Part shown: positions 1 through 12,503 of the stretch, piece after piece | Layout: each line of letters begins with the position of its first letter | Position numbering within the stretch: the first letter of the stretch is position 1 | Origin: Ustulina deusta | Taxonomy: Eukaryota > Ascomycota > Sordariomycetes > Xylariales > Xylariaceae | Assembly (NCBI GenBank): GCA_023159155.1 | Contig: JAJNNX010000029.1 | Location: forward strand, 372,001-436,000 | Direction of reading: 5' to 3' | Length of the DNA: 64,000 nucleotides | Program-made: the position numbers and the translations under genes | The notes under the pieces: generated by a model | Database searches by the model: none | Told to the model about the DNA's origin: nothing | Seen by the model: only the letters and a program-made list of their open reading frames with translations

Positions 1-1290
1 TTATTATTATATATAGTAGTATTAAATTTTATATTAATATTTTTATAATATAATAGTTTTTTTTTAGTAAAAATATTGCTTTTATTATAAAAAATAATTA
101 AAAGCTTTAACTTTTTTATATATAACTTATTAATAGTTATTGCTAAAACTAGCGTTATTTGGTATTTTTTTTACTTTTTTTTATTACTTTTTTTTTTAAC
201 TAATTTAATGCTTATAAAATTATATATATAACTTATTAAAAATTTAAAAAATATTAAGGTTTTATTTATATTAATAATTAAATAATAAAAAAACTTATTA
301 AAACTAATATTTTTAGTAAAATTATTTATTAATATAGTATTAAACTAAAACTAGTTATATTATAAGTTTTTTTTAATAAACTATAAAAATATATTAATAT
401 AGCTAATTATTTTTTTAAATATTTTTATAAATATATATATAACTTAGTAATAGCTAATCTAATAATATTATAAGAACTTTTTAAACTATTTATTTAAAAA
501 TATAAATATATTACTACAATTAAAATAAAAAATACTAAAAATAACTATTACTTTTTATTTAAACTAAATAGTTATTATTAACTTTTAATTTTGTTTTATT
601 TAATAGAATTTTTTTTATAATATTGCTTTTAATTTTAGCTAATAAAAATTAAACTAAAAAATATAACTACTAAAAATTATTTTTTGTTATGTTTATTAGT
701 TAAAAATATATTGCTTGCTAAATATTTTAAAATATATAGTAGCTTTTTAAAAAAAAAGTTTATAAAAGCTTTTTTTAATAATAAATAAAGTATTAATAAA
801 AGTTTAACTTTTATTTATTAATATATATTTACTATTAATATTTAGATTAAATAAGATCTAATAATTTTTAATAAATAATAATACTTTTATTTTTTTTTAT
901 TTTAAATAATACTTATAAACCTATTTAATAAGTTTTAAAAAGTTATATTTAGTTTTTATAATTTTTTTTTTATTTAACTGCACAGTTTAAGTATAAGTAG
1001 TAGTATTAGGGCTATTTTAGCTAGGTTAGCAAGCTATATTAACTAGTTATACTGCTAATATTATTATAGATTTGTACAATTTAGCTAAATTTGTGCAATT
1101 TAGCTAGAATTAAAAAATTTAGCTATTTTATACGTTTTAGCTATAGAACGTATAATTCAGCTATATATTCTAACTGCAAACTTGTTTAGCTAACAAAAGT
1201 TAGTACTATACAAATATTCTATTAAGAACAAGCATATTTATATAATATTTGCTTAAGTAAATACTTTTTAATTACGGTTTAGCAGAAAAG
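1..1290. repeat. Extremely AT-rich, RIP-like block (left edge)
   Basis: Almost all G and C are lost on both strands; remaining C is mostly in GCT or AAC contexts. There is no open frame of useful length. Composition returns to normal over about 980-1290. This matches the retroelement-derived blocks at the right of the window, so it is probably another RIP-degraded repeat, but I found no recognisable protein remnant or terminal repeat in it. Confidence 0.75.
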
Positions 1291-2841
1291 ATCATTGCAT
1301 GCCAAGCTATTAGCGCCGGTCAAGTTCTAATCGAGGAATGTGGTATCTAAATGAAAAGGTATATTAGCTGTAGATGAAGGCTGCTTGTTTCACTTATGGA
1401 GGTGGCTGGTAGATGATGTTCGGCTGGTTTGTTAAGCGCCTTTAAAAAGAACCCAAAAACATAGAAATCTATATGTGTTGTAATATTTCGAGGAGATCGT
1501 AGTCGAAAGATCTATCTAGATCAGTCAGTCAGGTTTACCTATTTGACATATCTGAAATGCTGGGTCACGGAATGGTACATGTATATATGTTTGAATTTCA
1601 GGTGACAGATTACGGATGGTATTTGAACGGATTTGGATACTACTTGTATCTATATTATTGCATGGACTGCTATCACCCGCTAACATAATACGCGAGGTAG
1701 AACTAGAGATAGAATACGTGAATATTAACCGGACCCCTCTCGAAGGGTTTCTCAATCTGCTGCTATACCCCGTGGCAGAATACGACATGTGCTCCCGATT
1801 ACAAAATAGGATCTTCTCGCGCGCCCAAAGAGGGCCTCTCGGTGACCTCGTGCCTGGCAACGAATCTCACAACGTCGTCGTCCGGTATTCGAAGGCGAGA
1901 TCGATACCTCTAGAGGAGGGGGCTGAGTCGATAAAACACCGCGATAGTAACAGGGCTGTATGAAGCCGGTTCTAACTCGAATGTCGACCGTGTCCCCGAG
2001 TCCTCAAGTGACTACACGTCTCCAGTATAGCAAAGAACCGCCTCTGAGGCTCCTCCTTCTTCGCGGGCCAGTATCCGAACCGTTGTCGGTGACTATCTGA
2101 GGTAGTCTGTCTTCCTCGTCCGAAGGCACCGAGGCCAGGTCGTTTTCCTAGCGAGGATACGAGCTCACGGCCGGCACACCTTCAACGATCAGCTTCAGGG
2201 GAACGACGTTGTTTTCATGATTCGTATACAAGTGACTATATTGATCAGTAAATGGCCGTTGGTTAAATGAATGAAGGGACCACAAGATCACTTCCTCTTA
2301 CCCTGCTTAAGTCGGATGACATCGGAGAAGAGAATGGACCTCAGCTTGAAACTTCAGATTGAAGAAGATTTAATAATAGTTTTTCCTCTTGTCCCCCTTT
2401 CTTTCCCTTTCCGGTTGTAAGAAGCTATTTGAAAGGAAAGTTCCCTATAGCCTCCTGACCGGTATGGCCTCCCAAATATAGTATATGCACACTATCAGTC
2501 ACCGGTCGTCGCCTTCGGCGATTTTGACCTAAGATGGCCGGCTCGCTTCTCCAACTCGGGACGACAGTGGATCGATCAATCGGTCGGTAGATGGGGGCGA
2601 GGATCCCCACCCACAGCTAGGATGAGCAGCTGCATATCGCTGTGAGCGCGGGTGCGTCCGATAAAGGTCGAGGTACGTCAGTCCAGGGTAGACCTCAGCA
2701 TCACATATGAACCAGCGTCTTAATTTTTCCGCTACATGCTGAATTGAGAGCCAAAGCAGCGAGAAAACGCATCGGCACACGGCCGGAGACCTCCTGACAC
2801 GAACACCGGACTGACTCTGACGCCGTGAACTGGCACCAACG
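1291..2841. other. Intergenic, no supported gene
   Basis: GC-normal sequence between the AT-rich edge and the first gene. Overlapping frames of about 110 codons exist on both strands (about 1525-1963), but none resembles a known family and none has a convincing splice structure. The last few hundred bases should contain the promoter of the dehydrogenase starting at 2842; I see no clear operator. Confidence 0.5.
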
Positions 2842-3731
2842 ATGGATGCCCTCTTCTCGCTCAAAGGCGAGACGGCGCTCGTCACGGGCGGGACAAGAGG
2901 CATTGGACAGTCCGTCGCCATTGCCCTTGCCGAAGCAGGCGCCGACATCCTCCTCGTCCAAGTATGCCCCGCCCCCCTTCCCCCCCTCAGCCCCGCGATT
3001 CCGCTCTCCTGTCTCGGGTGAAGCCTCACGCCTCACGCCTCACGTAATTCTCACTAATACCCACAACACAGCGCAACACCGCGGCGACAGAGACGCAGAA
3101 GGCAATCGAGGCGCTAGGCCGCAAAGTCCACGTCTACACGGCGGATCTGTCATCCCCGGCGGACGTCGCGGCGCTCGTGCCGACCGTGCTGGCGGACGGG
3201 CACTCGATCCGGATCCTGGTGAACTGCGCGGGGATCCAGATCCGGCACGCGTGCGAGGATTTCCCGGACGGGGACTTCGCGGCCGTGATGCAGGTGAACC
3301 TCAACGCCGTGTTCACGCTGTGCCGGGAGGCGGGGCGGCACATGCTGGGGCTGGCGCCGTCCGAGGCGACGGGGCGCCGCGGCAGCATCGTCAACTTCGC
3401 GTCGCTGCTGACGTTCCAGGGCGGCCTCAACGTGCCGGCGTACGCGGCGAGCAAGGGCGCCGTGGGCCAGCTGACCAAGAGCCTCGCCAACGCCTGGTCC
3501 GGCCAGGGCGTCACCGTCAACGCCATCGCCCCGGGGTACGTCGCGACGGAGATGAACACGGCGCTGCTGAACGACGAGGAGAGGCTTGCGAGCATCACCG
3601 CGCGGATACCGGCCGGTAGGTGGGGGACTCCGGACGAGTTCAAGGGGAGCGTGGTCTATCTGGCGAGCAGGGCTAGTGCGTATGTCAGCGGACATACGCT
3701 GGTTGTGGATGGTGGGTGGATGGGTCGGTGA
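2842..3731 (+). CDS. KduD-like short-chain dehydrogenase/reductase
   Basis: Two exons, 2842-2961 and 3072-3731, give 259 aa; the intron starts GTATGC and ends ACAG, phase 0. It is a classical SDR: the Rossmann glycine motif TGGTRGIG is at about residues 15-22, NCAG at 91-94, and the catalytic triad is Ser151, Tyr164 and Lys168 with the usual 13-residue S-Y spacing. The C-terminal half, including IPAGRWGTP and the ending VDGGWMGR, closely resembles bacterial 2-deoxy-D-gluconate 3-dehydrogenase / 2-dehydro-3-deoxy-gluconate 5-dehydrogenase (KduD), about the same length. A NAD(P)-dependent sugar-acid oxidoreductase in the cytosol is the best guess; the substrate is inferred. GC content is very high compared with the downstream terpenoid cluster. 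It is convergent with the hydrolase on the other strand. Confidence 0.88.
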
Positions 3732-4060
3732 CGGGGCGCTTGCTTGTAGATGGGGGATGCGATGAATGGTCTGCTGAGGAGGAGATGGACATTTCACGAC
3801 ACTACTACATGCGTCCGCAAAGACTTTGCGTGTCGAGCGAGGAGACTCGGATGACTAACTCTTAGACATATATATATCCTACTGCTTCATACCAGATGCA
3901 TTATCTCTATCTAGCTATTCACCCAACTATCTAAGTTGTTTGTTTATAACGAGGGACGGAAAAGGGACAGAAAGGAAAAAAAAAAACTACATGATGGAAC
4001 AGCCCACACGATCCTGGTTTCCAGTACCTTTGACGCATGTTTCTAGTACGACATGCAGGT
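3732..4060. other. Convergent intergenic spacer
   Basis: 329 bp between the stop codons of two convergent genes. It contains AT-rich 3' flank sequence and an A-run near 3976, but no gene. Confidence 0.6.
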
Positions 4061-5390
4061 TTATTTCACAGAAGCCATCACTTCCTCCATCCAGGGATAG
4101 ACGGACGAGTTCGCCAACGGATACCCCATGTGCAACGCGCCAGGGAAGAACCTTGCTTCCTTGGGAGATCCGTATTCAAAGAGAAGCGTCGAATCTTCGA
4201 TGGGCATGAGACCATCAAGGGTACCCTAGACAGGGGTGTAAAATCAGCACCAAGCGAAAAGGATATACCTAGCTAACAAGCCCGCATGCGATCGACTTAA
4301 AACTCACATTAACTAATAAGAGCCTAGTGGAAGGTTTCTCCAGGATGCCCGTCTCAAGCAGCGAGAATCTCTCTCGCGCTACCCGCAGATACTCCTCGAC
4401 ATCATCGAACCCGTGCTTCCGTGCCAGCGCAGGGAGGAGTTTAAACGGGTACTCGTGGCCATCGGCGCGCGCCAGCCACTCGGGATCGAAGAAATAATGC
4501 GACCCGGCGCCCTGCGCCACGACGCCGACGAGCCGTTGGCGATGGGTGTGCGCGATGCGGACAGCGTAATACCCGCCGGAGCTGAGGCCCCAGCACATGA
4601 CGCGCCGCATGTCGAACCTGCCATCGGCACCTATCCACTCGAAGACGGAATCCCAGAGCCGGTCCGGTGAGTCCGCGTCCGCCGGGTCGGCGGGGCAGTC
4701 CGCGGTGCCGGGGATCTCGAGGACGACGGTTGCCCATCCGCGCGTGAGGAACTCGTCGCAACGCCCCGTGTTATCCGGTCGATACCCGTCGAGGCCCGTG
4801 AAGAGCAGGACAACTGGGTGAGGACCCTTGGTTGCGGGCACGCGCACATAAGCGGGTATAACGGCGCGGTCGCGGCCCGCGGCGCGCACATGCGGGATCT
4901 CGACTTCGAGGATAGGCACGTCCCAGGACCCGGCGGCCTTAAGATAGACCCTTTTCTGCATCTCCCAGGCCCTCCATTTCACGGGGCAGCTGACCTCGGG
5001 GAAGGCGGTGATGTACGGGAACCGGGCGATGCGTAGCACGCACGCGGCGCGGAGATAGAGCGTCGAGGCCTCCTCGGGCTTCTTCCCCGCCGCCTCGTCG
5101 CCGGCTCGTTCGAGGGCCTCGGCCGTCTCGAAGAAGGCCTCCGTGTAGGCGGTGCTGTCCCCGTCGTCGACGCCGCGCGCTATCAAACCCGCGAAGATGG
5201 GCTCGAAGTCGCTGTACGCGCCGTCGTGGAAGGGATACACGGCTTTCGAACAGGGGAAGCGCCACTTCGTCTCCCACAGCGCTTTGATCCCTTCGTGGTG
5301 CGGCATGCGTCGCTCGAAGGCCTCCGTGCCCATCTGCCAGGTCTCGGGCGCCGGACGCTTCGAGGAGGCCGTTATTTCGTGTGGTGCCAT
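4061..5390 (-). CDS. Ayg1/FrsA-like alpha/beta hydrolase
   Basis: Two exons on the minus strand, 5390-4308 and 4225-4061, give 415 aa; the intron runs GTGAGT to CTAG in phase 0. An N-terminal helical cap of about 180 residues precedes an alpha/beta-hydrolase fold. The nucleophile elbow G-L-S-S-G-G puts Ser270 as nucleophile. The second exon supplies the acid, Asp365 in GTLDGLMP, and the base, His393 in ALHMGYP. Size and order fit the family of Aspergillus Ayg1 (about 400 aa, shortens a polyketide precursor of melanin) and of hydrolases in many fungal metabolite clusters. No polyketide synthase is in the window, so that role is not implied; C-C or ester hydrolysis of a small molecule is inferred. 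No signal peptide is visible. Without the second exon the protein would lack two of its three catalytic residues. Confidence 0.9.
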
Positions 5391-6672
5391 TGTCTCAGCT
5401 CTGGATTTTTCGACGTTAAGTATATGTTGGAATGGCGATGCCGAGAATGTGCATCATTTGCTGGTCGCTTGGATTCTTCTACTGTTATACGGACTGGTTA
5501 GCGTGTGTTTCGCTCGTCATTAGAGCTACAGATATATATATATATATATGATTTGTATCTCGCCATGTACTCGGTTTCCAAGGCCGGAGCCGAGGCCTGC
5601 GAGATTCTCAACAAGTTGTTAGCTCGAGATGATGGTGACATACTGTGTCTATCTATGGTTGGAGCAGACAAGATGATGCTGGTCCGTTCCGGCGAGTGTG
5701 ATCCAGGGATATCTATCTATCTTGCCAGTGATTTCTCCGGCTGGATCGCTCCTCGCCAGGAAGGACAACAGCTACTATTTACCTGTTTCCAAAAGACGAG
5801 AGAACAGCCATTTCTGCTCATCTTGAAAATTTGTCATGTCGAGGGCTGCTCCACAATCCGAAGTTGGGGATATCCGAAGTGTAAGCCGAAAGGTGCATGC
5901 ATATGCCCTGCGTGCAATGTGCCTTAGGATGCATGGGCACTCTTGGTGTTTCAGGTCGGTGTGGAATGAGAGGGATGGGGTATAGAATCCGTCGTTAACT
6001 AATCTCGAATCATCACGATACTGTATAGACGATGCGAAGTGGACTTGAGCGGACAGCTGTTCACTTGGAGGAAGTGGACGTGGACTGGCAGAGAGCTCAA
6101 ATGGCCTAATACATGTCTCAGCATTGGATCCCCGACGGTCCGACTCGACGCCACCTCCCCAACAAGGTAGGCCCAACAGTTCGATCCGGCTAGGATGAGT
6201 GGCTTGCGGACATTCTGGGTCTTGGTGCTGACTGCGGTCATATCCTAATGTAGATAGAACGGTATGTATTCCCCGGAATCCAGACCCAGCTGTCGGTGTT
6301 GCGCAGCGTATGGAGTGAACAACCTACCGAGACACCGCTCATATCATGGGGTTTCGAACTATCAGCATTGGCCCGCGTGCTCCTTTGGGTGTCTCGTCTA
6401 TTTGAGTCAGTATATATATGTAAGGACCTATGCGACTCGCAACCTTGAAAATACTATATCCCCATTGGGCGAGCACCAGCATATTGCACCATAACTCCGG
6501 GACCATGTACATGAACCATCTCGAGGTGAGCGAACCGCAACACCCTCTCTATAATATAATAGCCCTGTCCCGCTCTAGACTACTGACCCTGTGCGGGCCA
6601 TATTCCGTCTCAGCGTAGATATATACCACCCCCTATTTTCTAGATTGTTTCGACGTAGCCTCGAGCAGATGT
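5391..6672. other. Intergenic, no supported gene
   Basis: About 1.28 kb between the hydrolase start and the GNA1 stop. Frames up to about 140 codons occur but have low-complexity starts and no family resemblance. The segment holds the hydrolase promoter and a TA microsatellite. Confidence 0.5.
5532..5549. repeat. TA dinucleotide microsatellite
   Basis: Nine AT/TA units about 140 bp upstream of the hydrolase start codon. Confidence 0.9.
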
Positions 6673-7268
6673 TCACTTCTTACTCTCGTAGTAATGGGCC
6701 ATCTCTAAGCCGGCCTTTCGGAAGCCGCACTTGAGATAGAAGCCCTCGTTCGCTTCGCTGCAGTCGAGGATAGTCTTGTAGCAGCCGACCTTTTCGGCGA
6801 TGAAGTCGAGGGCCTGGATCAGACGAAGCCCGAGCTTCTTGCCTTGTTGGTCTTTCGCGACGGCGATATCCTCGATGTGACCGACGAGTCCAAGACTATG
6901 GATACTGTTTACCGAGTCAATTGGCCACCGTGTCTTGTCAACATGCAAGTGCGCTGTGGCCGCTGGCCTCTGTTCTGGTGCTCTTACAATTTCCTCTCGA
7001 CAAGGAGGTTGCCTGTGCCGACGACCTTGCCGGTGTTGGTGTCCTCGATGACGAGGATATAGTAGGTGTCCTGCGACAGTATCCAGTTGTAGCGCTCGTC
7101 AAAGGCCTCTTGGCTAATCTCGCCGACGGTGGTGAGAACCCGCAGGCAGTCGAGAAAGCCGGCCTGGTAGTCGGAGAGGCGGAGAGAGCGGGCGATGTAG
7201 CCCACGGGAAGCGCGGCGGCAACGGCGGGCGCGATGAGGTCGGACGAGAAAAGGCCCTGTTCCGACAT
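6673..7268 (-). CDS. GNA1: Glucosamine-6-phosphate N-acetyltransferase
   Basis: Two exons, 7268-6988 and 6904-6673, give 170 aa. The phase-2 intron (GTAAGA...ACAG) joins ERK to F-I-H-S-L-G. The protein is a GNAT acetyltransferase; the acetyl-CoA loop is seen in AKDQQGKKLG and the C-terminal CGFRKAGLEMAHYYE is near-identical to fungal Gna1. It transfers acetyl from acetyl-CoA to glucosamine-6-phosphate in the UDP-N-acetylglucosamine pathway that feeds chitin, N-glycans and GPI anchors; cytosolic and essential in yeast. The length matches the family. It is a housekeeping gene and marks the left part of the window as core rather than accessory sequence. Confidence 0.95.
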
Positions 7269-8987
7269 GTTCGGGGTGGATGAGAAGCGAGGTCGTGAGG
7301 CTTTGGCCGAAAGACAGGCGAAGCACGGGGGACGACGTTGTTCTATAGATACTTATATATAGATGTACAGGTGAGGCTGGAAGTAGAGAATGGACGGAAG
7401 GTCCGACGAGAAAACAGAGCACTATTAAAGAGAGCAACGAACAGAAAGAGGGATGTTTGGCGACACGAGTGGCGAGACGAAAGCAGAGAGTCGGGAGACG
7501 GAGTTGATCCTTTTTCAAGCGAGAAAACGAGTCGACAACAACAACAATCCAGCATCCGGACCCGTTGGTCTAGGCCTATCAGGGCTGGATGCTACAGCAC
7601 GAGCTGGCTGCAGGTGCAGCAGGTGGTTTGCGGGCCTGTGCTCAGTGCTACAGGTACCTAACTGGAGTGTAACAATTACCTTAGGTACGCATAGGTAGCC
7701 CTGCGCGCTGCAGGGGCACTTAGCCTCAATATATAGTGTATGTAGCGTACAGGCACTAGCGATAGCCGGCAGTGTGGATTGGCAACCTGAGACCCAGTGC
7801 ACTACAGAGAACCTGCAGTTGGAGCTGAACCGAATGGAACAGACCCTCTTCTAAGAATAGCAACATCTTGTCAGGCACATACGCTACAAAGTTATCTGTG
7901 ACGTGAAGACAGTTAGGTAGGAACCAAGGTCTAGGAATGAATGTTGGAAATGAATGTTAGGAGAATAAGTAAAATAAATACAATTCAGTACCTACTTATA
8001 GCTAGATACTTCATGCGACCGATGCTGGGCATGGAAGGTAATGAATGATGCGTACAAGTATAGATGGCACATGTACTTACTACCTTAGACATTGAAATCA
8101 TAGACGATAGGCAAGGTACCCAAGTCTTGTCGTATACCTGCAACCTGGTCTTTCGTCATGCCATCCCAAGTTGTCGACAAATCGGAACAAATTGTCGGTA
8201 TTAGCATCATGCAACAACTCCCCTGCTGCCCATTGCCATCCCCTCCTCGGCGACCAATCGTTTTCAGACCGAACACCTATCTACTGCATGTTGGGTCCGA
8301 TGATGGGACACATCCTCGGCTCGTACCATCGGATCGTGGGAAAGTGATCAGAACCGGGTGCTGTCACAAGTACTTACTTGCGTATCTAGTACCTGCAGTG
8401 TCTGCAGCAGCTTGAGAGGTTATGTACCTGGGAGGCAATCGGGAGCAGGTGTTCTGGAGGTGGTTGACGCATAGATCGAGCTAGGGACCAGCATGACCGG
8501 CTCGGCTTAGGTAGGTACTTCGGGCATGTACTACTCTACCTCCTTAGTGTAGGTACTTGGTATTTATGTCATGGCTTCCCCGCCATCTCCACCGACCTTC
8601 ACATGCTAAAGTCGACTGGGGATACCCGGAACAAGTGGTGTTTTGTCTGTCTTGGCCATGATGGCTGCAATGGCCAAGCTTGACTTTTTCTCTCTGCATC
8701 TGCAGGCATCAACCTGCACCATCTGGCATTTCTTCTCGACATGTAATGCAATTTTGGTTGTTGCAATGCCAAGTTATCACCACTTTTATTACACGCCATA
8801 CATTCCTAGTTGTCTATGACCAGCATTCCACAGCCTCGGAACAACGCTGTTATTATTGTTATTATCGTCGCTATTATTGCCAGATGACCCCCTTGATAGA
8901 TTCGATTTCTGTTACGTTTTCTTTTTCTTCTTTTTCATTGACCCTGAATCGAATGACCCCGGGTTGACTGACTCTTGAACGTACGAC
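7269..8987. other. Divergent intergenic region, promoters of GNA1 and the lipase
   Basis: About 1.7 kb between divergent start codons. It contains several copies of a short GGTACCTA/TAGGTACTT-like word (for example near 7652, 7681, 8512 and 8550) and a pyrimidine-rich tract just before the lipase start (about 8915-8940), usual for fungal promoters. No gene seen. Confidence 0.5.
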
Positions 8988-11900
8988 ATGGACGAGGAGC
9001 CCGCATCCGATCCTCTCGCAACCCTCAGCGTTGACATCGTCGAGGACAGCGTCGAGCGGCAACAGACTCTGATACGCCTGAAAAATGGTCATGTCCTCCT
9101 CGAAAGGCCCGTCACGCCAACTCGTGCCGGCACGCTTCTCCCCGGCCCCATAGCAAATACCGTGAGTTTGGCTACGAGGTCGACTGCCTTTGCCCTTCGA
9201 ATCGGCACCGCCGTTGGTGGTTATGGCCTCAGTGCTGCCAAGGTCACCACTCTCTCTAGCCTCGAGCTAGGGAGGGGCATTCTCGACGGAATACTGAACA
9301 GGGCTGGCCGCGATGTATTCGTTGGATCTCCGTCAGAACTTGCTCGCGCCGATGCCGAATCCATTCTGGAGACGAGCCTCGAAAGCATGCATCAGACCAT
9401 GTCGAGACTGGTTTTCTGGGCTGCTGCCGGCTTTCACGCGGCCGGCACCACTGTCTCTACCGCTTCACAAATCACTCAGCTATTCCTGTCCGTTCTCGAC
9501 CAGTTCTTCGGCTCAACCGATTCGTCTCGGGCCATAGCGAGCATCATTACCCTGGTTCGCCGAGAATTCCAGAACCCTGCAACCGGCGTCGAGGGCGAAA
9601 GAGTTGGCGTGATGGATCTGGTTCTTGGCCTGTGTGGCCTTGCCTACCTCCAGAACAGGTGTCGAAAGATGATGCAAGAGGAATCCCGACGTCTAGGATA
9701 TGAAGAGGTCATATGGGATGTTATTGTTCTGAATGATGGGGAGCGCGTTGATGCCCTTCACGATGGCGTTCGCAATGCCAATAGAGTACAATCTTCTAGG
9801 CCGAATGATGCAAACGATGCCGTTGGAGACATGGAGTATCGTGGTGCACGGCGAAGCAGCACTGATGATGAGGACGATCTACTAGAGGCTCAACTGAGAA
9901 AACAGTTTGTTAAGTCGCTCCCAGATGACGCCAAGATATCTATCTTTACGTCAACCACGACCACCAAGACGATTACAGTCGATATTACAGGGGCGTCGGG
10001 TCTGTCCATCCCGTCATTCCCAAGTCTCGGCCTTGTGTCGAGTGAAGTCAACGATTCTCACCAGTCATCTCGAAGCAATCAAGAACAGGCCTCGAACTAC
10101 CGAGTGGTGTACAAAGTCAGCCGGAATAGAGTACAAAACATACCAGAGGATAGCCGGCATGAAATTAGGACTCCATCTTCTCCAGGAGAGCGTACTATTG
10201 AGAATGACGAACAGTCAGTTTCACCGACTAGCGTTCAGAAACCGGATGCTTCTCCACCTGTACCTTCAAAAATCGCACACCCAATCACCGCATCGTCTAC
10301 CAAAGGACGCGGTAATATCCTAAACGAAGGTTCCGGGCGCCGGGTAAGATCAATATCAGATGGGTCTCCTGGGTCTGGGAATGGATCACCCAAGGAACTG
10401 TCCGTTACGAATTCGCTAGTAGAAGCAAACGAACGTGCGGCGAATCAGAAAAGAACAAGAGCGCCGTTGGACGACCCACCTAAAAACACAAAAAATCTCA
10501 CTATCCAGATACCCTCCGGGAGCACTAAACCCCCTAATAGGAAGGCATATAAGAGACCAGATGCGAATTTGACCAAACGTGGTGAAAGGAAGACGGGAAT
10601 TCGAGGTGTGCTTGGGAAAGGATCCGTTCCAACATTAGGCAATTTCCTCAGCCGCGAGTCTAGTTCGGACAATATCGCGAGTTCCAAGTCAAAACCAAAC
10701 CCAAAACCTCCTTGGGGTGGCCATAAATCTTCTCCAAAGCCCCCAAACATGCTTCCTAGGACTTCGGTCCCCGACAGGACCTCCAGTATAGTACCGAATC
10801 GCGAGGCCCCTCGAGCACCACAGCGGGGCAACCCGAACTATTTCTCCTCCAGTGATCTAGGCTCACTTGGAAATTCTGGGCAGAACAAGGGCTCCCTTCT
10901 ATCACCTGTGTTCCCGGTAGGAGACTGTCGACGGAGTTCATTGGTATCTTTGACGGATACTATCTCTATTCACTCGTACGACAGCCGACCCCCCTCACCA
11001 CCTCGTCAAAACGAAGCCATGGCGAGCGGCACCTCCTTGAACCAAAAGCAAGCGCATGGGGGTGTATTAAGCATGCCCTCTCCTCAACGAACTCGTCGCC
11101 AAGCGGCTTCACGAGGCCATACTCCCAGCATATATACACTTGCGACTCGCGACTCCGAAGCGTCGCTTGTCGTTTCTTCTTTCCACCAGAAAAGCGCTTA
11201 TGGCGATTCGATGGCTCTCGACTCTCTAAGGCGATCTGGGGCGGTGAGAGGGATGTTCCCCGATTTTCACTTCTTACGAAATATCACCCGATACAGTCGG
11301 TACGCGTCGGCGGTCTATGGGTATAACTTCCTTAAGCTTATGGGCATCTCCAAAGATCGACCCACCCAGAACATAGCAGATGAGATTCACTACGATGTCC
11401 GTTCCTTCGCTCATCATGCAAAACTGCCACGTGATAGTATTCTACTCGCATCTTTCGTCGATCCTCAGGGCGGTTCTGACTCCACTGGGTCTACTGACAC
11501 AGGCATACCTCTTGTCCATACAGTAGCTCTTGATGAAGAGTCTAAAGCGGTTGTACTCACCTGTCGAGGAACCCTTGGATTTGAGGATGTTCTTGCTGAC
11601 ATGATGTGTGACTATGACGATCTAATCTGGAGGGGCAAGACATACAAGGTTCACAAAGGAATCCATGCGTCTGCACGGCGACTATTGTATGGTGGTGATG
11701 GGCGAGTTTTGTTCACAATAAAGGCGGCCCTGGAAGAATACCCTGAATATGGGCTTGTGCTGTGTGGTCACTCATTAGGTGGTGCGGTTACCGCTCTACT
11801 CGGTGTTATGTTGGCGGAGCCCTCGGCTACTGGGGCTGGATTTCTTACATCTGCCGCAGAGCATCCGAAACTTCTTGGTACGGGTTCATCCACGACACCG

Positions 11901-12503
11901 ACACACATATGTTTACCATCCGGCAGACCCATTCATGTATATGCTTACGGCCCACCAGCAACCATGTCACCCTCCCTCCAGAAAGCCACTAGGGGTTTAA
12001 TAACTAGTACGGTTCACGGCAACGACATGGTACCCTACCTTTCATTAGGGGTCTTGCACGACTTCCAAGCCCTTGCCTTGGCATTCAAGACCGACAATAA
12101 TGAGGCTAAGGCTGAAGTCAAGCGGCGTGTCTGGGAAGGGTTACGTTCTGGCCTCGCAGACAAATGGTACAGCAATCCGACAAAGGAGTCAAACGAAGAC
12201 GATGACCATTGGGGCTACGTCGCGCTCAAGACCTTGCGCGTCAGTATGATGAGCTCTAAACTTCTGCCCCCAGGGGAAGTGTTCAAGGTAGATAGCACGC
12301 TAGTCATGAGAAGAGATGCATTTACGCAAGAGACGATAGAAGATATCGGCCGGCCAGCCACGCGGATTGTTTTGAAATACATTAGAGATGTCGAGGCTCA
12401 TTTCAGAGAAGTGCGTTTTGGTTCTAGCATGTTGACGGACCACAGCCCTGGGAGGTACGAAGATGCGCTTAGACGGCTTACCTTGGGCGTGGTAGAAATG
12501 TGA
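8988..12503 (+). CDS. sn1-specific diacylglycerol lipase (class 3 lipase)
   Basis: A single exon of 1171 aa. The N-terminal third (about 50-260) is hydrophobic or helical and is followed by a long, Ser/Pro-rich disordered region (about 270-740). The C-terminal lipase-3 domain (about 750-1171) has the nucleophile elbow CGHSLGGA with Ser929, a GNDMVPYLS segment supplying the likely Asp, and the family-typical TDHSPGRY near the end supplying His1152. This architecture matches fungal relatives of animal DAGL-alpha/beta, which release a fatty acid from the sn-1 position of diacylglycerol at membranes. The start at 8988 is the first in-frame ATG after a pyrimidine tract. The disordered segment suggests regulation by phosphorylation (inference). 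A conserved gene, probably not part of the cluster. Confidence 0.92.
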   Translation: MDEEPASDPLATLSVDIVEDSVERQQTLIRLKNGHVLLERPVTPTRAGTLLPGPIANTVSLATRSTAFALRIGTAVGGYGLSAAKVTTLSSLELGRGILDGILNRAGRDVFVGSPSELARADAESILETSLESMHQTMSRLVFWAAAGFHAAGTTVSTASQITQLFLSVLDQFFGSTDSSRAIASIITLVRREFQNPATGVEGERVGVMDLVLGLCGLAYLQNRCRKMMQEESRRLGYEEVIWDVIVLNDGERVDALHDGVRNANRVQSSRPNDANDAVGDMEYRGARRSSTDDEDDLLEAQLRKQFVKSLPDDAKISIFTSTTTTKTITVDITGASGLSIPSFPSLGLVSSEVNDSHQSSRSNQEQASNYRVVYKVSRNRVQNIPEDSRHEIRTPSSPGERTIENDEQSVSPTSVQKPDASPPVPSKIAHPITASSTKGRGNILNEGSGRRVRSISDGSPGSGNGSPKELSVTNSLVEANERAANQKRTRAPLDDPPKNTKNLTIQIPSGSTKPPNRKAYKRPDANLTKRGERKTGIRGVLGKGSVPTLGNFLSRESSSDNIASSKSKPNPKPPWGGHKSSPKPPNMLPRTSVPDRTSSIVPNREAPRAPQRGNPNYFSSSDLGSLGNSGQNKGSLLSPVFPVGDCRRSSLVSLTDTISIHSYDSRPPSPPRQNEAMASGTSLNQKQAHGGVLSMPSPQRTRRQAASRGHTPSIYTLATRDSEASLVVSSFHQKSAYGDSMALDSLRRSGAVRGMFPDFHFLRNITRYSRYASAVYGYNFLKLMGISKDRPTQNIADEIHYDVRSFAHHAKLPRDSILLASFVDPQGGSDSTGSTDTGIPLVHTVALDEESKAVVLTCRGTLGFEDVLADMMCDYDDLIWRGKTYKVHKGIHASARRLLYGGDGRVLFTIKAALEEYPEYGLVLCGHSLGGAVTALLGVMLAEPSATGAGFLTSAAEHPKLLGTGSSTTPTHICLPSGRPIHVYAYGPPATMSPSLQKATRGLITSTVHGNDMVPYLSLGVLHDFQALALAFKTDNNEAKAEVKRRVWEGLRSGLADKWYSNPTKESNEDDDHWGYVALKTLRVSMMSSKLLPPGEVFKVDSTLVMRRDAFTQETIEDIGRPATRIVLKYIRDVEAHFREVRFGSSMLTDHSPGRYEDALRRLTLGVVEM

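Noticed and set aside
1525..1963. Overlapping frames of about 110 codons on both strands
   Set aside because: No family resemblance, no splice structure, and opposite-strand overlap typical of chance frames.
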